From Roseicella aerolata (lineage in GTDB: Bacteria; Pseudomonadota; Alphaproteobacteria; Acetobacterales; Acetobacteraceae): a stretch of 64,000 nt of DNA. The notes under the pieces were generated by a model. The model ran no database searches and was not told where the DNA came from. It saw only the letters and a list, made by a program, of their open reading frames with translations. Shown piece after piece: positions 1-8,973 of this stretch. Numbering within the stretch: the first letter of the stretch is position 1; each line of letters starts with the position of its first letter. Both the position numbers and the translations under genes were made by a program. The stretch is from positions 186,001 through 250,000 of the forward strand of contig NZ_JAJAQI010000003.1 in NCBI RefSeq assembly GCF_020523605.1, read 5' to 3'.

Positions 1-944
1 ACCCGCGACCAGCGCGCGATCTCCCGCTGCTGGAAGGCGGCGAATTCCTCGGGGCTGTTCGCCACCACCTCGAAGCCGATCTCCGCGAGCCGGGTGCTGA
101 CCTGCGGGTCCCGCAGCGCGCCGGAGACGGCGGCGTGGATGCGGCGCAGCAGCGGCTCCGGCAGGCCGGCCGGGCCGCCGAAGCCCTGCCAGGAATAGAC
201 CACGAAGTCGCGCAGCCCCGCTTCGGCCGCCGTCGGCAGGTTCGGCAGCAGCGGATGCCGGGCCTCCGAGGTGATGAGGATCGGCCGCACCCGCCCTTCC
301 TGGATGTGCGCGATGATGGAGCCCAGATTCTGGAAGGACATCTGGGTATTGCCGGCGATCAGGCTGGTCGTCGCCGGCGCGCCGCCCTGGTAGGGGATGT
401 GGGTGATGTCCGTCCCCGTCGCCAGCTTGAACATCTCGGCGGTCAGGTGGTCGGAGGAGCCGACGCCGCTGGTGGAGTAGGCCGCCTTGCCGCCCTGCTG
501 CTTCAACCAGGCGATCAGGCCGTTCAGGTCGGTCGCCGGCACCTGCTGCGGATGCACGACGAGGACGTTCGGCGTGCGCACGGTCTGGGTGATGCGGGCA
601 AGCTGCGTCACCGGATCGTAGCCGAGAGTCGGCCGCAGCGCGACATTGATGGCCCAGGTGCTGATCGGCGCATGCATCAGCATGGTGCCATCGGCCGGGG
701 AGCGGATGACCTGCCGCGCCCCGACCTCGCCGGTGGCGCCCGGGCGGTTCTCGACGACGAAGGGCTTGCCGGTCTTCTGCTGCAGCGTCTGCGCGATGGC
801 ACGCGCGATGATGTCGGAGGAACTGCCGGAGGCGAAGGGCACGAGGATGGTGACGGGGCGGCTTGGCCACTCCTCCTGCGCCCGGGCGAGGGAGGCCGGC
901 AGGGCGAGCAGGGTCGAGGCCCCGAGCAGGGCGCGGCGATGCAT
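1..944 (-). CDS. Tripartite tricarboxylate transporter (Bug family) substrate-binding protein, C-terminus cut by window edge
   Basis: Periplasmic solute receptor of the Bug/TctC family. The frame opens with ATG at 944 and stays open to base 1, giving about 314 residues; the family is usually about 320-330, so only a few C-terminal residues are missing. An Arg-Arg then hydrophobic stretch ending LARAQ is a Sec signal peptide. It is followed by the family signature WPSRPVTILVPFASG, the PFVVENRPGATG segment and the YSTSGVGSSDHL segment. It lies downstream of the RraA-type gene, in the same direction, at the end of a sugar-acid catabolic operon that already has a second Bug receptor. No TctA/TctB membrane genes are visible, so the permease must be encoded elsewhere. 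The ligand cannot be read from sequence; a carboxylate or sugar acid is inferred from the neighbours. Confidence 0.9.
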   Translation of the reverse strand, partial: MHRRALLGASTLLALPASLARAQEEWPSRPVTILVPFASGSSSDIIARAIAQTLQQKTGKPFVVENRPGATGEVGARQVIRSPADGTMLMHAPISTWAINVALRPTLGYDPVTQLARITQTVRTPNVLVVHPQQVPATDLNGLIAWLKQQGGKAAYSTSGVGSSDHLTAEMFKLATGTDITHIPYQGGAPATTSLIAGNTQMSFQNLGSIIAHIQEGRVRPILITSEARHPLLPNLPTAAEAGLRDFVVYSWQGFGGPAGLPEPLLRRIHAAVSGALRDPQVSTRLAEIGFEVVANSPEEFAAFQQREIARWSR

Positions 945-997
945 TCTTGTCTGTCTCCTCAAGGGGCCCGGCGCGTCATTCGCGCCGGGTAGCAGGC

Positions 998-1714
998 TCA
1001 GCGGCCCTTGGCCTTCCGCCACGCCGCGAACTCGTCGAGGCTCTTCGGATCGGTCGCGGGATAGAGGCCACGGATGCTGCGGCCCTCCGCCACCTTCTCC
1101 GCCACGAAATCCTCATAGGCGGTCATCTCCGTCGCCTCGGCCGCGATCTCCTCGGCCAGATGCGCGGGGATGACGATGACGCCGTCGCAATCGCCGACCA
1201 GCACATCGCCCGGGAAGACCGGCGCGTCGCCGCAGGCGATCGGCTCGTTGATGCCGATCGCCTGGTTCAGCGTCAGGTTGGTGGGCGCGGAGGGACGCTG
1301 GTGGAAGGCGGGGATGCCGAGCGCGGCGATCTCCGCCGAATCCCGGAAGCCGCCATCCGTCACCACGCCCGCAACGCCGCGGGCCTTGAGGCGCCCGACC
1401 AGGATGGCGCCGGCCGAGGCGGCACGGGCATCCTTGCGGCTGTCGAAGACCAGCACGGCGCCTGCCGGGCACTCCTCGATCGCCTTGCGCTGCGGGTGCT
1501 CCGGGTTGCGGAAGACCTCGAGGCCGTTCAGGTCCTCCCGCGCCGGGATGTAGCGGACGGTGAAGGCCTCGCCCACCATGCTCTCCTTCGGCGTGTGCAG
1601 TGGCAGCACGCCCTGGACCATCTGGTTGCGCAGGCCGCGCTTGTAGAGCGCGGTGGCCAGCGTCGCGGTGCTGACCCGCCTCAGCCTGTCTCGGGTCTCG
1701 TTGCTCAGGGCCAT
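998..1714 (-). CDS. RraA family aldolase/decarboxylase-like protein
   Basis: 238-residue protein of the RraA/HMG aldolase fold. Members cleave 4-hydroxy-2-oxo acids to pyruvate plus a carbonyl product, or decarboxylate oxaloacetate, using a divalent metal. The signature GVVTDGGFRD near the middle carries the Asp and Arg-Asp residues that bind metal and substrate, and a GDVLVGDCDGVIVIP segment follows. The frame is open further upstream, but ATG 1714 is chosen because an AGGAGG-like site precedes it and it starts 14 bases after the dehydratase stop. Next to a sugar-acid dehydratase the likely job is retro-aldol cleavage of a 2-keto-3-deoxy acid; this is inference. The inhibitor RraA of RNase E has the same fold, but the operon argues for the enzyme. 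Confidence 0.88.
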   Translation of the reverse strand: MALSNETRDRLRRVSTATLATALYKRGLRNQMVQGVLPLHTPKESMVGEAFTVRYIPAREDLNGLEVFRNPEHPQRKAIEECPAGAVLVFDSRKDARAASAGAILVGRLKARGVAGVVTDGGFRDSAEIAALGIPAFHQRPSAPTNLTLNQAIGINEPIACGDAPVFPGDVLVGDCDGVIVIPAHLAEEIAAEATEMTAYEDFVAEKVAEGRSIRGLYPATDPKSLDEFAAWRKAKGR

Positions 1715-1727
1715 CTGCCTGGCCTCC

Positions 1728-3473
1728 TCAGTAGATTGCGGGTTCGGAGACGGGCGCGCCGAAATCGGTGCGCAGGAAGTCGAAGTCGCAGCCCTCATTC
1801 GCCTGCTGGATGTGCTTGGTGAACATCCAGCCATAGCCGCGCTCGTAGCGCACCGGCGGCGGGGTCCATTCGGCCCGGCGGCGTGCCAGCTCCTCCTCGG
1901 GGACCTCCATGTTGATGGTCCGGGCATCGACATCGATGCTGACGATGTCGCCGGTCCGCAGCAGCGCCAGCGGGCCGCCGATATAGCTCTCGGGCGCGAC
2001 ATGCAGCACGCAGGCGCCGTAGGAGGTGCCGGACATGCGGGCATCCGACAGGCGCAGCATGTCGCGCAGGCCCATCTTCAGCAGCTTCTTCGGCATCGGC
2101 AGCATGCCCCATTCCGGCATGCCCGGGCCGCCCTGGGGACCCGCATTGCGCAGCACCAGCACGCTGTCCGGGGTGAAGGGGAAGCTCTCGTCCTCCACCG
2201 CCTTCTTCATGCTGGGATAGTCGTCGAAGACGAAGGCCGGGCCGGAATGCTTGAGGAATTTCTGGTCCATCGCCGCCGGCTTGATGACGCAGCCATCCGG
2301 CGCCAGGTTGCCCTTCAGCACCGCCAGCGACCCCTCTCCATAGATCGGGTTGTCCACGGTGCGGATGACGTCGTTGTTGTAGACGCGGGCGCCGGCGATG
2401 TTCTCGCGCAGGGTCTTCCCGGTGCAGGTGACGCAATCCAGGTGCAGGAAGGGCTCGATCCGCCCCATCAGCGCCCGGATGCCGCCGGCATAGAAGAAGT
2501 CCTCCATCAGATATTTGTCGCCGCTCGGGCGGACATTGCCGATGACCGGGACCTTGCGGCTGTAGCGCTCGAAGTCATCGAGGCCGATATCCTGGCCGGC
2601 GCGGCGCGCCATGGCGATCAGGTGGATGATGGCGTTGGTGGAGCAGCCCATGGCCATGGCGACGGCGATGGCGTTCTCGAAGGCCTCGCGCGTCTGGATG
2701 CGCTGCGGCGTCAGGTCCTCCCAGACCATCTCGACGATCCGCCTGCCGCTCTCGGAACACAGCCGGATATGGCCGGCATCGGCGGCGGGGACCGAGGAGC
2801 CGCCGGGCAGCACCATGCCCACGGCTTCCGCGATGGCCGTCATGGTGCTCGCCGTACCCATGGTCATGCAGGTGCCGTGGCTGCGGGCGATGCCGGCCTC
2901 GACGCCGAGCCAGTCCTGCTCGGTGATCTTCCCGGCGCGCAGCTCGTCCCAGTATTTCCAGGAGTCAGACCCGGACCCCAGCACCTTGCCCTGCCAGTTG
3001 CCGCGCAGCATGGGGCCGGCGGGGACGAAGATCGCCGGGATGTTCATGCTGGTGGCACCCAGCAGCAGGCCCGGCGTGGTCTTGTCGCAGCCGCCCATCA
3101 GCACCGCGCCGTCGATGGGGTGGGAGCGCAGCAGCTCCTCCGTCTCCATCGCCAGCATGTTTCGGTACATCATCGTGGTCGGCTTGACATAGCTCTCGGA
3201 GACCGAGATCGCCGGCAGTTCCACCGGGAAGCCGCCCGCCATCAGGATGCCGCGCTTCACGTCCTCGGCGCGCTGGCGCAGATGGGTGTGGCAGGGGTTG
3301 ATGTCGGACCAGGTGTTGACGATGGCGATGACGGGCTTGCCGGTCCATTCCTCCGGCGCGTAGCCCATCTGCATGGCGCGGCTGCGATGGCCGAAGCTGC
3401 GCAGATCGGCGGGGCCGAACCAGCGGGCGGAGCGCAGGTCGGAAGCCTGCTTGCGTGGGGGCATCTGGGTCAT
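1728..3473 (-). CDS. IlvD/Edd family sugar-acid dehydratase (L-arabinonate dehydratase type)
   Basis: 581 residues, the usual length for the family. These enzymes dehydrate sugar acids to 2-keto-3-deoxy acids with a [2Fe-2S] cluster and Mg2+. The three expected cluster cysteines are visible: Cys61 in DINPCHTH, Cys129 in GGCDKTTPG and Cys202 in GTCMTMGTAS. The late RMSGTSYGACVLHVAPE motif holds the presumed catalytic serine. Overall it resembles the pentonate/hexonate branch (arabinonate, xylonate, gluconate) more than dihydroxy-acid dehydratase IlvD. It follows the hydroxyacid dehydrogenase with a 12-base gap and precedes the RraA-type gene by 13 bases, so the genes are almost certainly co-transcribed. 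The exact substrate is undetermined. Confidence 0.9.
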   Translation of the reverse strand: MTQMPPRKQASDLRSARWFGPADLRSFGHRSRAMQMGYAPEEWTGKPVIAIVNTWSDINPCHTHLRQRAEDVKRGILMAGGFPVELPAISVSESYVKPTTMMYRNMLAMETEELLRSHPIDGAVLMGGCDKTTPGLLLGATSMNIPAIFVPAGPMLRGNWQGKVLGSGSDSWKYWDELRAGKITEQDWLGVEAGIARSHGTCMTMGTASTMTAIAEAVGMVLPGGSSVPAADAGHIRLCSESGRRIVEMVWEDLTPQRIQTREAFENAIAVAMAMGCSTNAIIHLIAMARRAGQDIGLDDFERYSRKVPVIGNVRPSGDKYLMEDFFYAGGIRALMGRIEPFLHLDCVTCTGKTLRENIAGARVYNNDVIRTVDNPIYGEGSLAVLKGNLAPDGCVIKPAAMDQKFLKHSGPAFVFDDYPSMKKAVEDESFPFTPDSVLVLRNAGPQGGPGMPEWGMLPMPKKLLKMGLRDMLRLSDARMSGTSYGACVLHVAPESYIGGPLALLRTGDIVSIDVDARTINMEVPEEELARRRAEWTPPPVRYERGYGWMFTKHIQQANEGCDFDFLRTDFGAPVSEPAIY

Positions 3474-3485
3474 GGACGGTCCCTG

Positions 3486-4454
3486 TTATGCGGTCACGGG
3501 GGTCAGCGCTGGCCTTCCGGCCAGCACCGCGGCGATGTTGTCTAGCGCGAGCATGCCCATGGCGTCGCGGGTCTCGACGGTGGCGCTGGCGACATGCGGG
3601 GTCAGGAAGACGTTCGGCAGCGCGGCCAGGCGCAGGTCGAATTCCGGCTCCTTCCGGTAGACATCGAGGCCGGCGGCGAAGAGGTGGCCGGATTGCAGCG
3701 CCTCGATCAGCGCTTCCTCATCCACCAGGCTGCCGCGGGCGGTGTTCACGAAGACCGCGCCGGGCTTCATCCGGGCGAAGGCGGCGCGGTCCATCATGCC
3801 GTCGGCGCCGGCGCCGCCCGGGAGATGCAGGGAGAGGATGTCGCAGCGCGGCAGCAGCGCCTCCAGGCTCCCGACATGCTCCGCCCCCGCTTCCAGCGCT
3901 GGCGGCAGCCGGTTCCGGTTGTGGTAGAGCACGCGCATGTCAAAGCCCTGCGCCCGCTTCGCCACGGCCCGGCCGATCCGGCCCATGCCGACGATCCCGA
4001 GCACGCGGCCGCTCGGGCGCAGCCCCAGCAGGTCCGGCATGCCATAGGGCTTGCGCCAGCCCTCCCGCATGATCCGCTCGTATTCCGCGGCCCGGCGGCA
4101 GGCGGCGAGGATCAGCAGGAAGGCGAGGTCCGCCGTGCAGTCGGTCAGCACGTCGGGGGCGTTGGTGACCACCAGCCCATGCGCCACCGCGGCGCGTACA
4201 TCCATGTGGTCCGTGCCGGCGCTCGGATTGGCGATGATCCGCAGGCTCGCCGGCAGGTCGGGCAGGTGGGCCGCGCTCAGCCTCACCTTCGGCCCGCTCA
4301 GGATGCCCTGGACGGCGTGCTGCCGCGCCGCCCGCACCGTCTCGGCGGCGTCCATGTCGTGCTCCGCCAGCACCGCGTCGAATTCGCGGGCGGCGCGGGC
4401 GGCCACCGCCGCGGGCACGCGGCGGGCCACCAGCAGCTTCGGCCTGGTCGTCAC
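3486..4454 (-). CDS. D-2-hydroxyacid dehydrogenase, NAD(P)-dependent
   Basis: About 322 residues from a GTG start at 4454, four bases past the stop of the preceding Bug receptor gene. The tight spacing favours this start over the open frame further upstream. It is an oxidoreductase that interconverts 2-hydroxy and 2-oxo acids. The dinucleotide site VLGIVGMGRIGRAVAKRA lies mid-protein. The catalytic Arg is in NTARGSLVDEEAL, the Glu in KEPEF and the His in LTPHVASATVET, as expected for the D-isomer-specific family. In this operon it probably reduces or oxidises a short 2-keto/2-hydroxy acid made by the dehydratase and aldolase, in the manner of glyoxylate/hydroxypyruvate reductases. The substrate is inferred. 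Confidence 0.9.
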   Translation of the reverse strand: MTTRPKLLVARRVPAAVAARAAREFDAVLAEHDMDAAETVRAARQHAVQGILSGPKVRLSAAHLPDLPASLRIIANPSAGTDHMDVRAAVAHGLVVTNAPDVLTDCTADLAFLLILAACRRAAEYERIMREGWRKPYGMPDLLGLRPSGRVLGIVGMGRIGRAVAKRAQGFDMRVLYHNRNRLPPALEAGAEHVGSLEALLPRCDILSLHLPGGAGADGMMDRAAFARMKPGAVFVNTARGSLVDEEALIEALQSGHLFAAGLDVYRKEPEFDLRLAALPNVFLTPHVASATVETRDAMGMLALDNIAAVLAGRPALTPVTA

Positions 4455-4458
4455 CCGC

Positions 4459-5427
4459 TCAGTCCAGCCTGATATTGGCGCGGCGGGCGACCTCGCCCCA
4501 GCGCTCCCCCTCGCTGGCGACGAAGGTGCGGAACTGCTCCGGCGTGTTGCCGACGGGGGTGATGCCCAGCTCCTGGAAACGCTGCGCCACCATCGGGCTG
4601 GCCAGGGCCGCCGTGGCTTCCGCATGCAGCCGGGCGATGATCGCGGGCGGCACCTTCGCGGGCGCGAAGAAGCCGTGCCAGGACAGGCTCTCGAAGCCCG
4701 GCACCGTCTCGGCCACGGTCGGGATCTCCGGCGCCGCCTGGCTGCGCCCGGCGGAGGTGACGGCCAGGATGCGCAGCTTGCCGTCGCGCGCGAAGGGCAG
4801 GACGGAGGAGAGGTTGTCGAAGGCCATCGGCAGCTCGCCGGTCAGCAGGGCGGTCGTGACCTGGCCGCTGCCGCGATAGGGCACGTGCTCGATCTCGGTG
4901 CCCGTCATCTGCATGAAGAGCGCGCCGGCCAGATGCACCGAGGTGCCGACGCCCGAGGTGCCGAAGGGCGTCTGCCCCGGCTTGCGCTTCAGCTCCGCGA
5001 TCAGCGCCGCGACATTCTGCGCCGGGAAGTCATTGCGCACCGCCAGCGCGTTCGGCTGGGCGGCGAGCTGGGTGATCGGCGCGAAGTCGCGCTGCACGTC
5101 ATAGGGCAGCTTCGGGGTGATCGCCGGGTTGATGGCATGGCTGCTGATGGTGCCGAGGCAGAAGGTATAGCCGTCCGGCGTGGCCCGGGCGCAGGCCTCG
5201 GAGCCGATATTGCCGCCGGCACCGGCGCGGTTCTCAACGACGATCGGCTGGCCGAGCGCCTTGCTCATCTCCGCACCGACGAGCCGCGCGATGGTGTCGG
5301 AGGTCCCGGCGGCGAAGGGGACGATCAGCCGGATCGGCTGGGTCGGCCAGGCGGTCTGGGCGAGGGCCGGGGCGGCGGCGAGCGAGAAGAGGGCCGCGGC
5401 GGCGAGGCGGCGCGTCAGGCGGGGCAT
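4459..5427 (-). CDS. Tripartite tricarboxylate transporter (Bug family) substrate-binding protein
   Basis: 322-residue periplasmic receptor and first gene of the minus-strand catabolic operon. ATG 5427 is preceded by a good AGGAGG site. The signal peptide runs from MPRLTRRLAAAALFSL to an ALAQ cleavage site. Family landmarks are WPTQPIRLIVPFAAGTSDTIARLV, PIVVENRAGAGGNIGSEA and FGTSGVGTSVHLAGALF. It is homologous to, but clearly different from, the second Bug receptor at the left edge, so one operon encodes two receptors. The neighbours suggest uptake of a hydroxy- or sugar acid. Transcription is probably controlled by the divergent GntR gene 104 bases away. Confidence 0.92.
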   Translation of the reverse strand: MPRLTRRLAAAALFSLAAAPALAQTAWPTQPIRLIVPFAAGTSDTIARLVGAEMSKALGQPIVVENRAGAGGNIGSEACARATPDGYTFCLGTISSHAINPAITPKLPYDVQRDFAPITQLAAQPNALAVRNDFPAQNVAALIAELKRKPGQTPFGTSGVGTSVHLAGALFMQMTGTEIEHVPYRGSGQVTTALLTGELPMAFDNLSSVLPFARDGKLRILAVTSAGRSQAAPEIPTVAETVPGFESLSWHGFFAPAKVPPAIIARLHAEATAALASPMVAQRFQELGITPVGNTPEQFRTFVASEGERWGEVARRANIRLD

Positions 5428-5457
5428 TTCCTTGGTTCCTCCTGGGGCTGTCTGGAA

Positions 5458-5478
5458 TCCCATATATCAGATCTGGGA
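5458..5478. promoter_or_regulatory. Candidate GntR operator in divergent promoter
   Basis: Between the divergent Bug receptor and GntR genes there is an inverted repeat, TCCCA-N11-TGGGA, whose spacer contains an AT-rich TATATC and whose right half overlaps the palindrome CAGATCTG. This 105-base spacer is the only place to regulate both genes, and FCD-type GntR proteins commonly bind short inverted repeats in such positions. The assignment rests on position and symmetry only. Confidence 0.35.
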
Positions 5479-5531
5479 CGCCAGCCAAGATATTGGTTCG
5501 GGCATCTGGCTCTGCTATTCCTCCTCGTTCC

Positions 5532-6254
5532 ATGACCGCTCGCCTGACCGACCTCGATCTGGATGCCGAAGCGGGCCTGACCGGCCTGACGCCGCTCGGG
5601 CCGCGCCGCTCCGCCGCCGAGATCGCCTATGACCAGCTTCGGCAGGCGGTGATTACCCTCGCCCTGCCGCCTGGCACCGTTCTCTCCCGCGCTGCGCTCG
5701 CCGCCCGCCTCGGCGTCAGCCAGACCCCGGTGCGGGAGGCGCTGATCCGCCTGCAGGAGGAAGGGCTGATCGAGGTCGTGCCGCATTCCGCGACACGCGT
5801 GGCGAAGATCGACCTCGACAGCGCGCGGGAAGCGAATTTCCTGCGCCTCTCCATCGAGGTGGAGATTGTCCGCCGCCTGGCGGCGGCGCCCGCCCCGGCG
5901 CTGGCGGCAACGCTGCGCGCGGAGATCGCCCGGCTGCGGGAACTGCATGCGCAGGGCGACCAGGAAGGTTTCGCCGCGGCGGACGAGGCCTTCCACGGCC
6001 TGCTCTATGCCGCCGCCGGCGTGCCCGGGCTGCGCGAGCTGATCCGCAGCCGCAGCGGCCATCTGGACCGGCTGCGCCGCCTGCACCTGCCAAGCCCCGG
6101 CAAGGCCGAGCAGATCATCGCCGACCATGCGGCGGTGGCCGAGGCGATCATCGCCCGCGCACCGGAAGAGGCGGAGCGCCACCTGCGCCACCACCTCTCC
6201 GACACCTTCGCCCAGATCGACCGCATCCGGACGGAGTCGCCCGGCTATTTCTGA
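5532..6254 (+). CDS. GntR family transcriptional regulator, FCD ligand-binding domain
   Basis: 240 residues. The N-terminal winged helix-turn-helix (about residues 20-85) includes AYDQLRQAVITLALPPGTVL and LGVSQTPVREALIRLQEEGL, the classic GntR recognition region. The all-helical remainder with HLDRLRRLHLP, ADHAAVAEAI and a C-terminal HLRHHL matches the FCD domain, which often holds metal plus an organic acid. It is divergent from the sugar-acid operon and is the obvious candidate to repress it until its acid ligand is present. ATG 5532 is chosen; a TTG at 5493 would add 13 residues outside the fold. Confidence 0.9.
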   Translation: MTARLTDLDLDAEAGLTGLTPLGPRRSAAEIAYDQLRQAVITLALPPGTVLSRAALAARLGVSQTPVREALIRLQEEGLIEVVPHSATRVAKIDLDSAREANFLRLSIEVEIVRRLAAAPAPALAATLRAEIARLRELHAQGDQEGFAAADEAFHGLLYAAAGVPGLRELIRSRSGHLDRLRRLHLPSPGKAEQIIADHAAVAEAIIARAPEEAERHLRHHLSDTFAQIDRIRTESPGYF

Positions 6255-6483
6255 CGGAGCCCGGCCCATCCCGGGCCAGAAGGCCGCGTGCGGGACGGGG
6301 CGGGAGGGCGGACGCTTCATCTATTGAAGAGTTAAGATGCCGCCGAGGCTCACCAATTGAGGGTAGAGGCCCGTGGGATTGCGGGACACATCCGTTGCTC
6401 ACGGCTTCGGCATCGCTGCTGCGCCCAGCGCCCGGTCGCGGCGCCTTGCCGCCCCTCCGGCCACGCCGCTAGAAGCCTTCGTG

Positions 6484-7158
6484 ATGTCTCTCCGCCCGAT
6501 CCGAGTCGCCCCCTCGCTCCTCGCCGCCGATTTCGCGCGCCTTGGCGAGGAGGTGCGCGCCGTCACCGCGGCCGGCGCCGACTGGCTGCATCTCGACATC
6601 ATGGACGGGCATTTCGTCCCGAACATCAGCTACGGCCCGGTGGTGGTGAAGGCGCTGCGGAAGCACACCGACATCCCCTTCGACGTCCATCTGATGATCG
6701 CGCCGGCCGATCCGTATCTGGAGGCCTTCGCCGCCGCCGGCGCCGACCTCATCAGCGTCCATCCGGAAGCCGGGCCGCATCTGCACCGCACGCTGCAGAC
6801 CATCCGGGGCCTCGGCAGGAAGGCCGGCGTGGTGCTGAACCCGGCGACGCCGGTCTCCGCGGTGGAAAATGTCCTCGAGCTCTGCGACCTGATCCTGGTG
6901 ATGTCGGTCAATCCCGGCTTCGGCGGCCAGTCCTTCCTGGAGGGCCAGCTCGGCAAGATCGCCATCCTGCGCCAGATGATCGACAGCCATGTGGCCCAGG
7001 GCGGCCAGGAGATCGACCTGCAAGTGGATGGCGGCGTGACCGCGCAGACCGCGCCGCGCTGCATCGAGGCAGGGGCGGATGTGCTGGTGGCCGGCACCGC
7101 CGTCTTCGGCGCGCCGGACTATGCGCGGGCGATCGCGACCATCAAGGGCAAGTCCTGA
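6484..7158 (+). CDS. rpe: Ribulose-phosphate 3-epimerase
   Basis: 224 residues, typical for the family. It interconverts ribulose-5-phosphate and xylulose-5-phosphate in the pentose phosphate/Calvin pathways. It is a TIM barrel beginning [15 protein letters not shown]. The metal and catalytic residues lie in [13 protein letters not shown] (Asp) and VHLMI (His), the phosphate-binding loop in [11 protein letters not shown], and the late Asp in LQVDGGV. The frame is open upstream, but homology starts at [11 protein letters not shown], so ATG 6484 is used. It precedes the heparinase-like gene by 22 bases on the same strand, so the two are probably co-transcribed. Confidence 0.96.
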   Translation: MSLRPIRVAPSLLAADFARLGEEVRAVTAAGADWLHLDIMDGHFVPNISYGPVVVKALRKHTDIPFDVHLMIAPADPYLEAFAAAGADLISVHPEAGPHLHRTLQTIRGLGRKAGVVLNPATPVSAVENVLELCDLILVMSVNPGFGGQSFLEGQLGKIAILRQMIDSHVAQGGQEIDLQVDGGVTAQTAPRCIEAGADVLVAGTAVFGAPDYARAIATIKGKS

Positions 7159-7180
7159 TGCGGCCGGCGGGGGCGGGTCG

Positions 7181-8830
7181 ATGCGGCACCTGATCCGCGG
7201 CACCCGCCGCTTCATCGCCGGCCTCAAGCCGGTGAAGGTGCCGGATGCGCCGGCCCGTTCCTTCCGGGACCTCTGGCCCGGCGATGCCGGTCGCGGCGCC
7301 CGCCTGCTGCGCGGCGAGTTCGAGGTGCAGGGCACGACCCGCCCGCTGGAGCCGACCGGCGATGGCTGGGAGGAAGGCGCCGGCCCCGTCACCTGGCGCG
7401 CCGCCGCACATGGCTTTGCCTGGCTCCGGGACCTCCGCGCCCTCGGCACCGACACCGCGCGGCTGCGCGCCCGCGACCTGACAGAGGACTGGCTGGTCCG
7501 CGGCGCGGCGGAGGACCTGGCGCAGGCGCCGGAAATCGCGGCCGCGCGCGTCTCCGCCTGGCTCGGCCACTGGGACTTCCTGGCCGCGACGGCGGAGGAC
7601 AATTTCCGCAGGAAGCTGCTGGTCCGCCTGGCGCAGGATTCCCGCGGCGTGGTCGGCAGCCTGCCGGCCGAGGCCATGCATCGCGGCGCGCTCGTCACGC
7701 TGAAGGGCGCCATCGCCGCGGCCGTGGCGCTGGAGGAGGAGGCCTGGATGACCCGGGCCCTCCGCTTCCTGCCCGGCGAGCTGGAGCGGCAATTCCACCC
7801 CGATGGCGGGCATGTCGAGCGATCCCCGGCGCAGCTCCTGCTCGCCCTGCAGGACCTGATCGAGATCCGCAACCTGCTGCACGGCGCCGGCATCAACCCG
7901 CCGCCCATCCTGGCGACGGTGCTGGAGCGGGCCGGCCAGGCGCTGCGGCTCTTCCGCCACGGCGATGGCGGCCTCGCCCAGTTCAACGGCACGCGGGAGG
8001 ACGGGGCGGGCCTTGTGGACCTCGTCCTCACCCAGGGCCAGGCGCGCGGCCGCGCGCCGCTGCTGCTGGAGGAGAGCGGCTTCCACCGCCTGCAGGCCGG
8101 CCGCACCCTCGTCATCGCCGATGCCGGCGCGCCGCCACCGCAGCGCGCCAGGGAAGCCGCCACCGGCCTGCCGCGCGGCGCCGACCGCTTCGCCCATGCC
8201 GGGACGCTCTCCTTCGAGATGTCGGTCGGCCGCGACCGGCTGATCATCAACTGCGGCGCCGCCCCGGCCGCCGAGGCGGATTGGCGCGACGCCCTGCGGG
8301 CGACGGCGGCGCATTCCACCCTGGTGCTGGCCGATACCAACAGCAGCGAGCTGCGCGAGGAAGGCCTCGGCCGCCGGCCGGAGCGGGTGGAGGCCGACCG
8401 GCAGGAGGCCGATGGCGCGCAATGGCTGGACGCCACCCATGACGGCTGGCGCAAGTCCTTCGGCGCGACGCATCGCCGCCGCCTCTACCTCGACCAGAAT
8501 GGCGAGGACCTGCGGGGCGAGGACATGATCGAGATGGCCGAGTCCGGCGCGCCGGTGCCCGGCTTCGTGGTGCGCTTCCACCTGCATCCGGCCGTGACCG
8601 CCACGCCGCAGACCGAGGAGCAGGCCGTGCTGCTGCGCCTGCCCTCCAACCAGGTCTGGCGGCTGCGCAGCAAATTCGCCAGGGTCGCGGTGGAGGAGAG
8701 CGTCTATCTCGGCGGCAGCGAGCCGCGCCGGACCAGCCAGATCGTCCTGACGGCGGAGCCGGAGACCAGCACCATCCAGTGGGCGATCGGCCGCGTGCCG
8801 GCGGCCGGGGGCGAGCCGCCGGCGGTTTGA
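7181..8830 (+). CDS. Heparinase II/III family protein
   Basis: About 549 residues from ATG 7181. The N-terminal half is helix-rich, like the (alpha/alpha) toroid of polysaccharide lyases (SAWLGHWDFLAATAEDNFRRKLLVRLAQD and later). The C-terminal half matches the heparinase II/III beta-sandwich domain: GTLSFEMSVGRDRLIINCG, ATAAHSTLVLADTNSSE and THDGWRKSFGATHRRRLYLD. No Sec signal is evident, so action may be cytoplasmic or export may be non-classical. Such genes sit beside rpe/purH in many alphaproteobacteria, and a role in turnover of an acidic envelope or capsular polysaccharide is assumed but unproven. Its substrate is unknown. Confidence 0.85.
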   Translation: MRHLIRGTRRFIAGLKPVKVPDAPARSFRDLWPGDAGRGARLLRGEFEVQGTTRPLEPTGDGWEEGAGPVTWRAAAHGFAWLRDLRALGTDTARLRARDLTEDWLVRGAAEDLAQAPEIAAARVSAWLGHWDFLAATAEDNFRRKLLVRLAQDSRGVVGSLPAEAMHRGALVTLKGAIAAAVALEEEAWMTRALRFLPGELERQFHPDGGHVERSPAQLLLALQDLIEIRNLLHGAGINPPPILATVLERAGQALRLFRHGDGGLAQFNGTREDGAGLVDLVLTQGQARGRAPLLLEESGFHRLQAGRTLVIADAGAPPPQRAREAATGLPRGADRFAHAGTLSFEMSVGRDRLIINCGAAPAAEADWRDALRATAAHSTLVLADTNSSELREEGLGRRPERVEADRQEADGAQWLDATHDGWRKSFGATHRRRLYLDQNGEDLRGEDMIEMAESGAPVPGFVVRFHLHPAVTATPQTEEQAVLLRLPSNQVWRLRSKFARVAVEESVYLGGSEPRRTSQIVLTAEPETSTIQWAIGRVPAAGGEPPAV

Positions 8831-8973
8831 GGGCGGCGGCTGCCGGCGGCACTGACCGGTCCGCCTGCCGGGCTACGGCGGATGGCGTTCAGAACCGCGC
8901 ACCGCGCCACCCCAGGTGATTGGGTGTCGGGCAGGGTCTCGCTCGCGGGCGTTCGCCGCCATCCGCGGTCCGC

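Noticed and set aside
1653-3545. Long plus-strand frame opposite the IlvD/Edd dehydratase gene
   Set aside because: Shadow of the dehydratase, which has all cluster cysteines on the minus strand.
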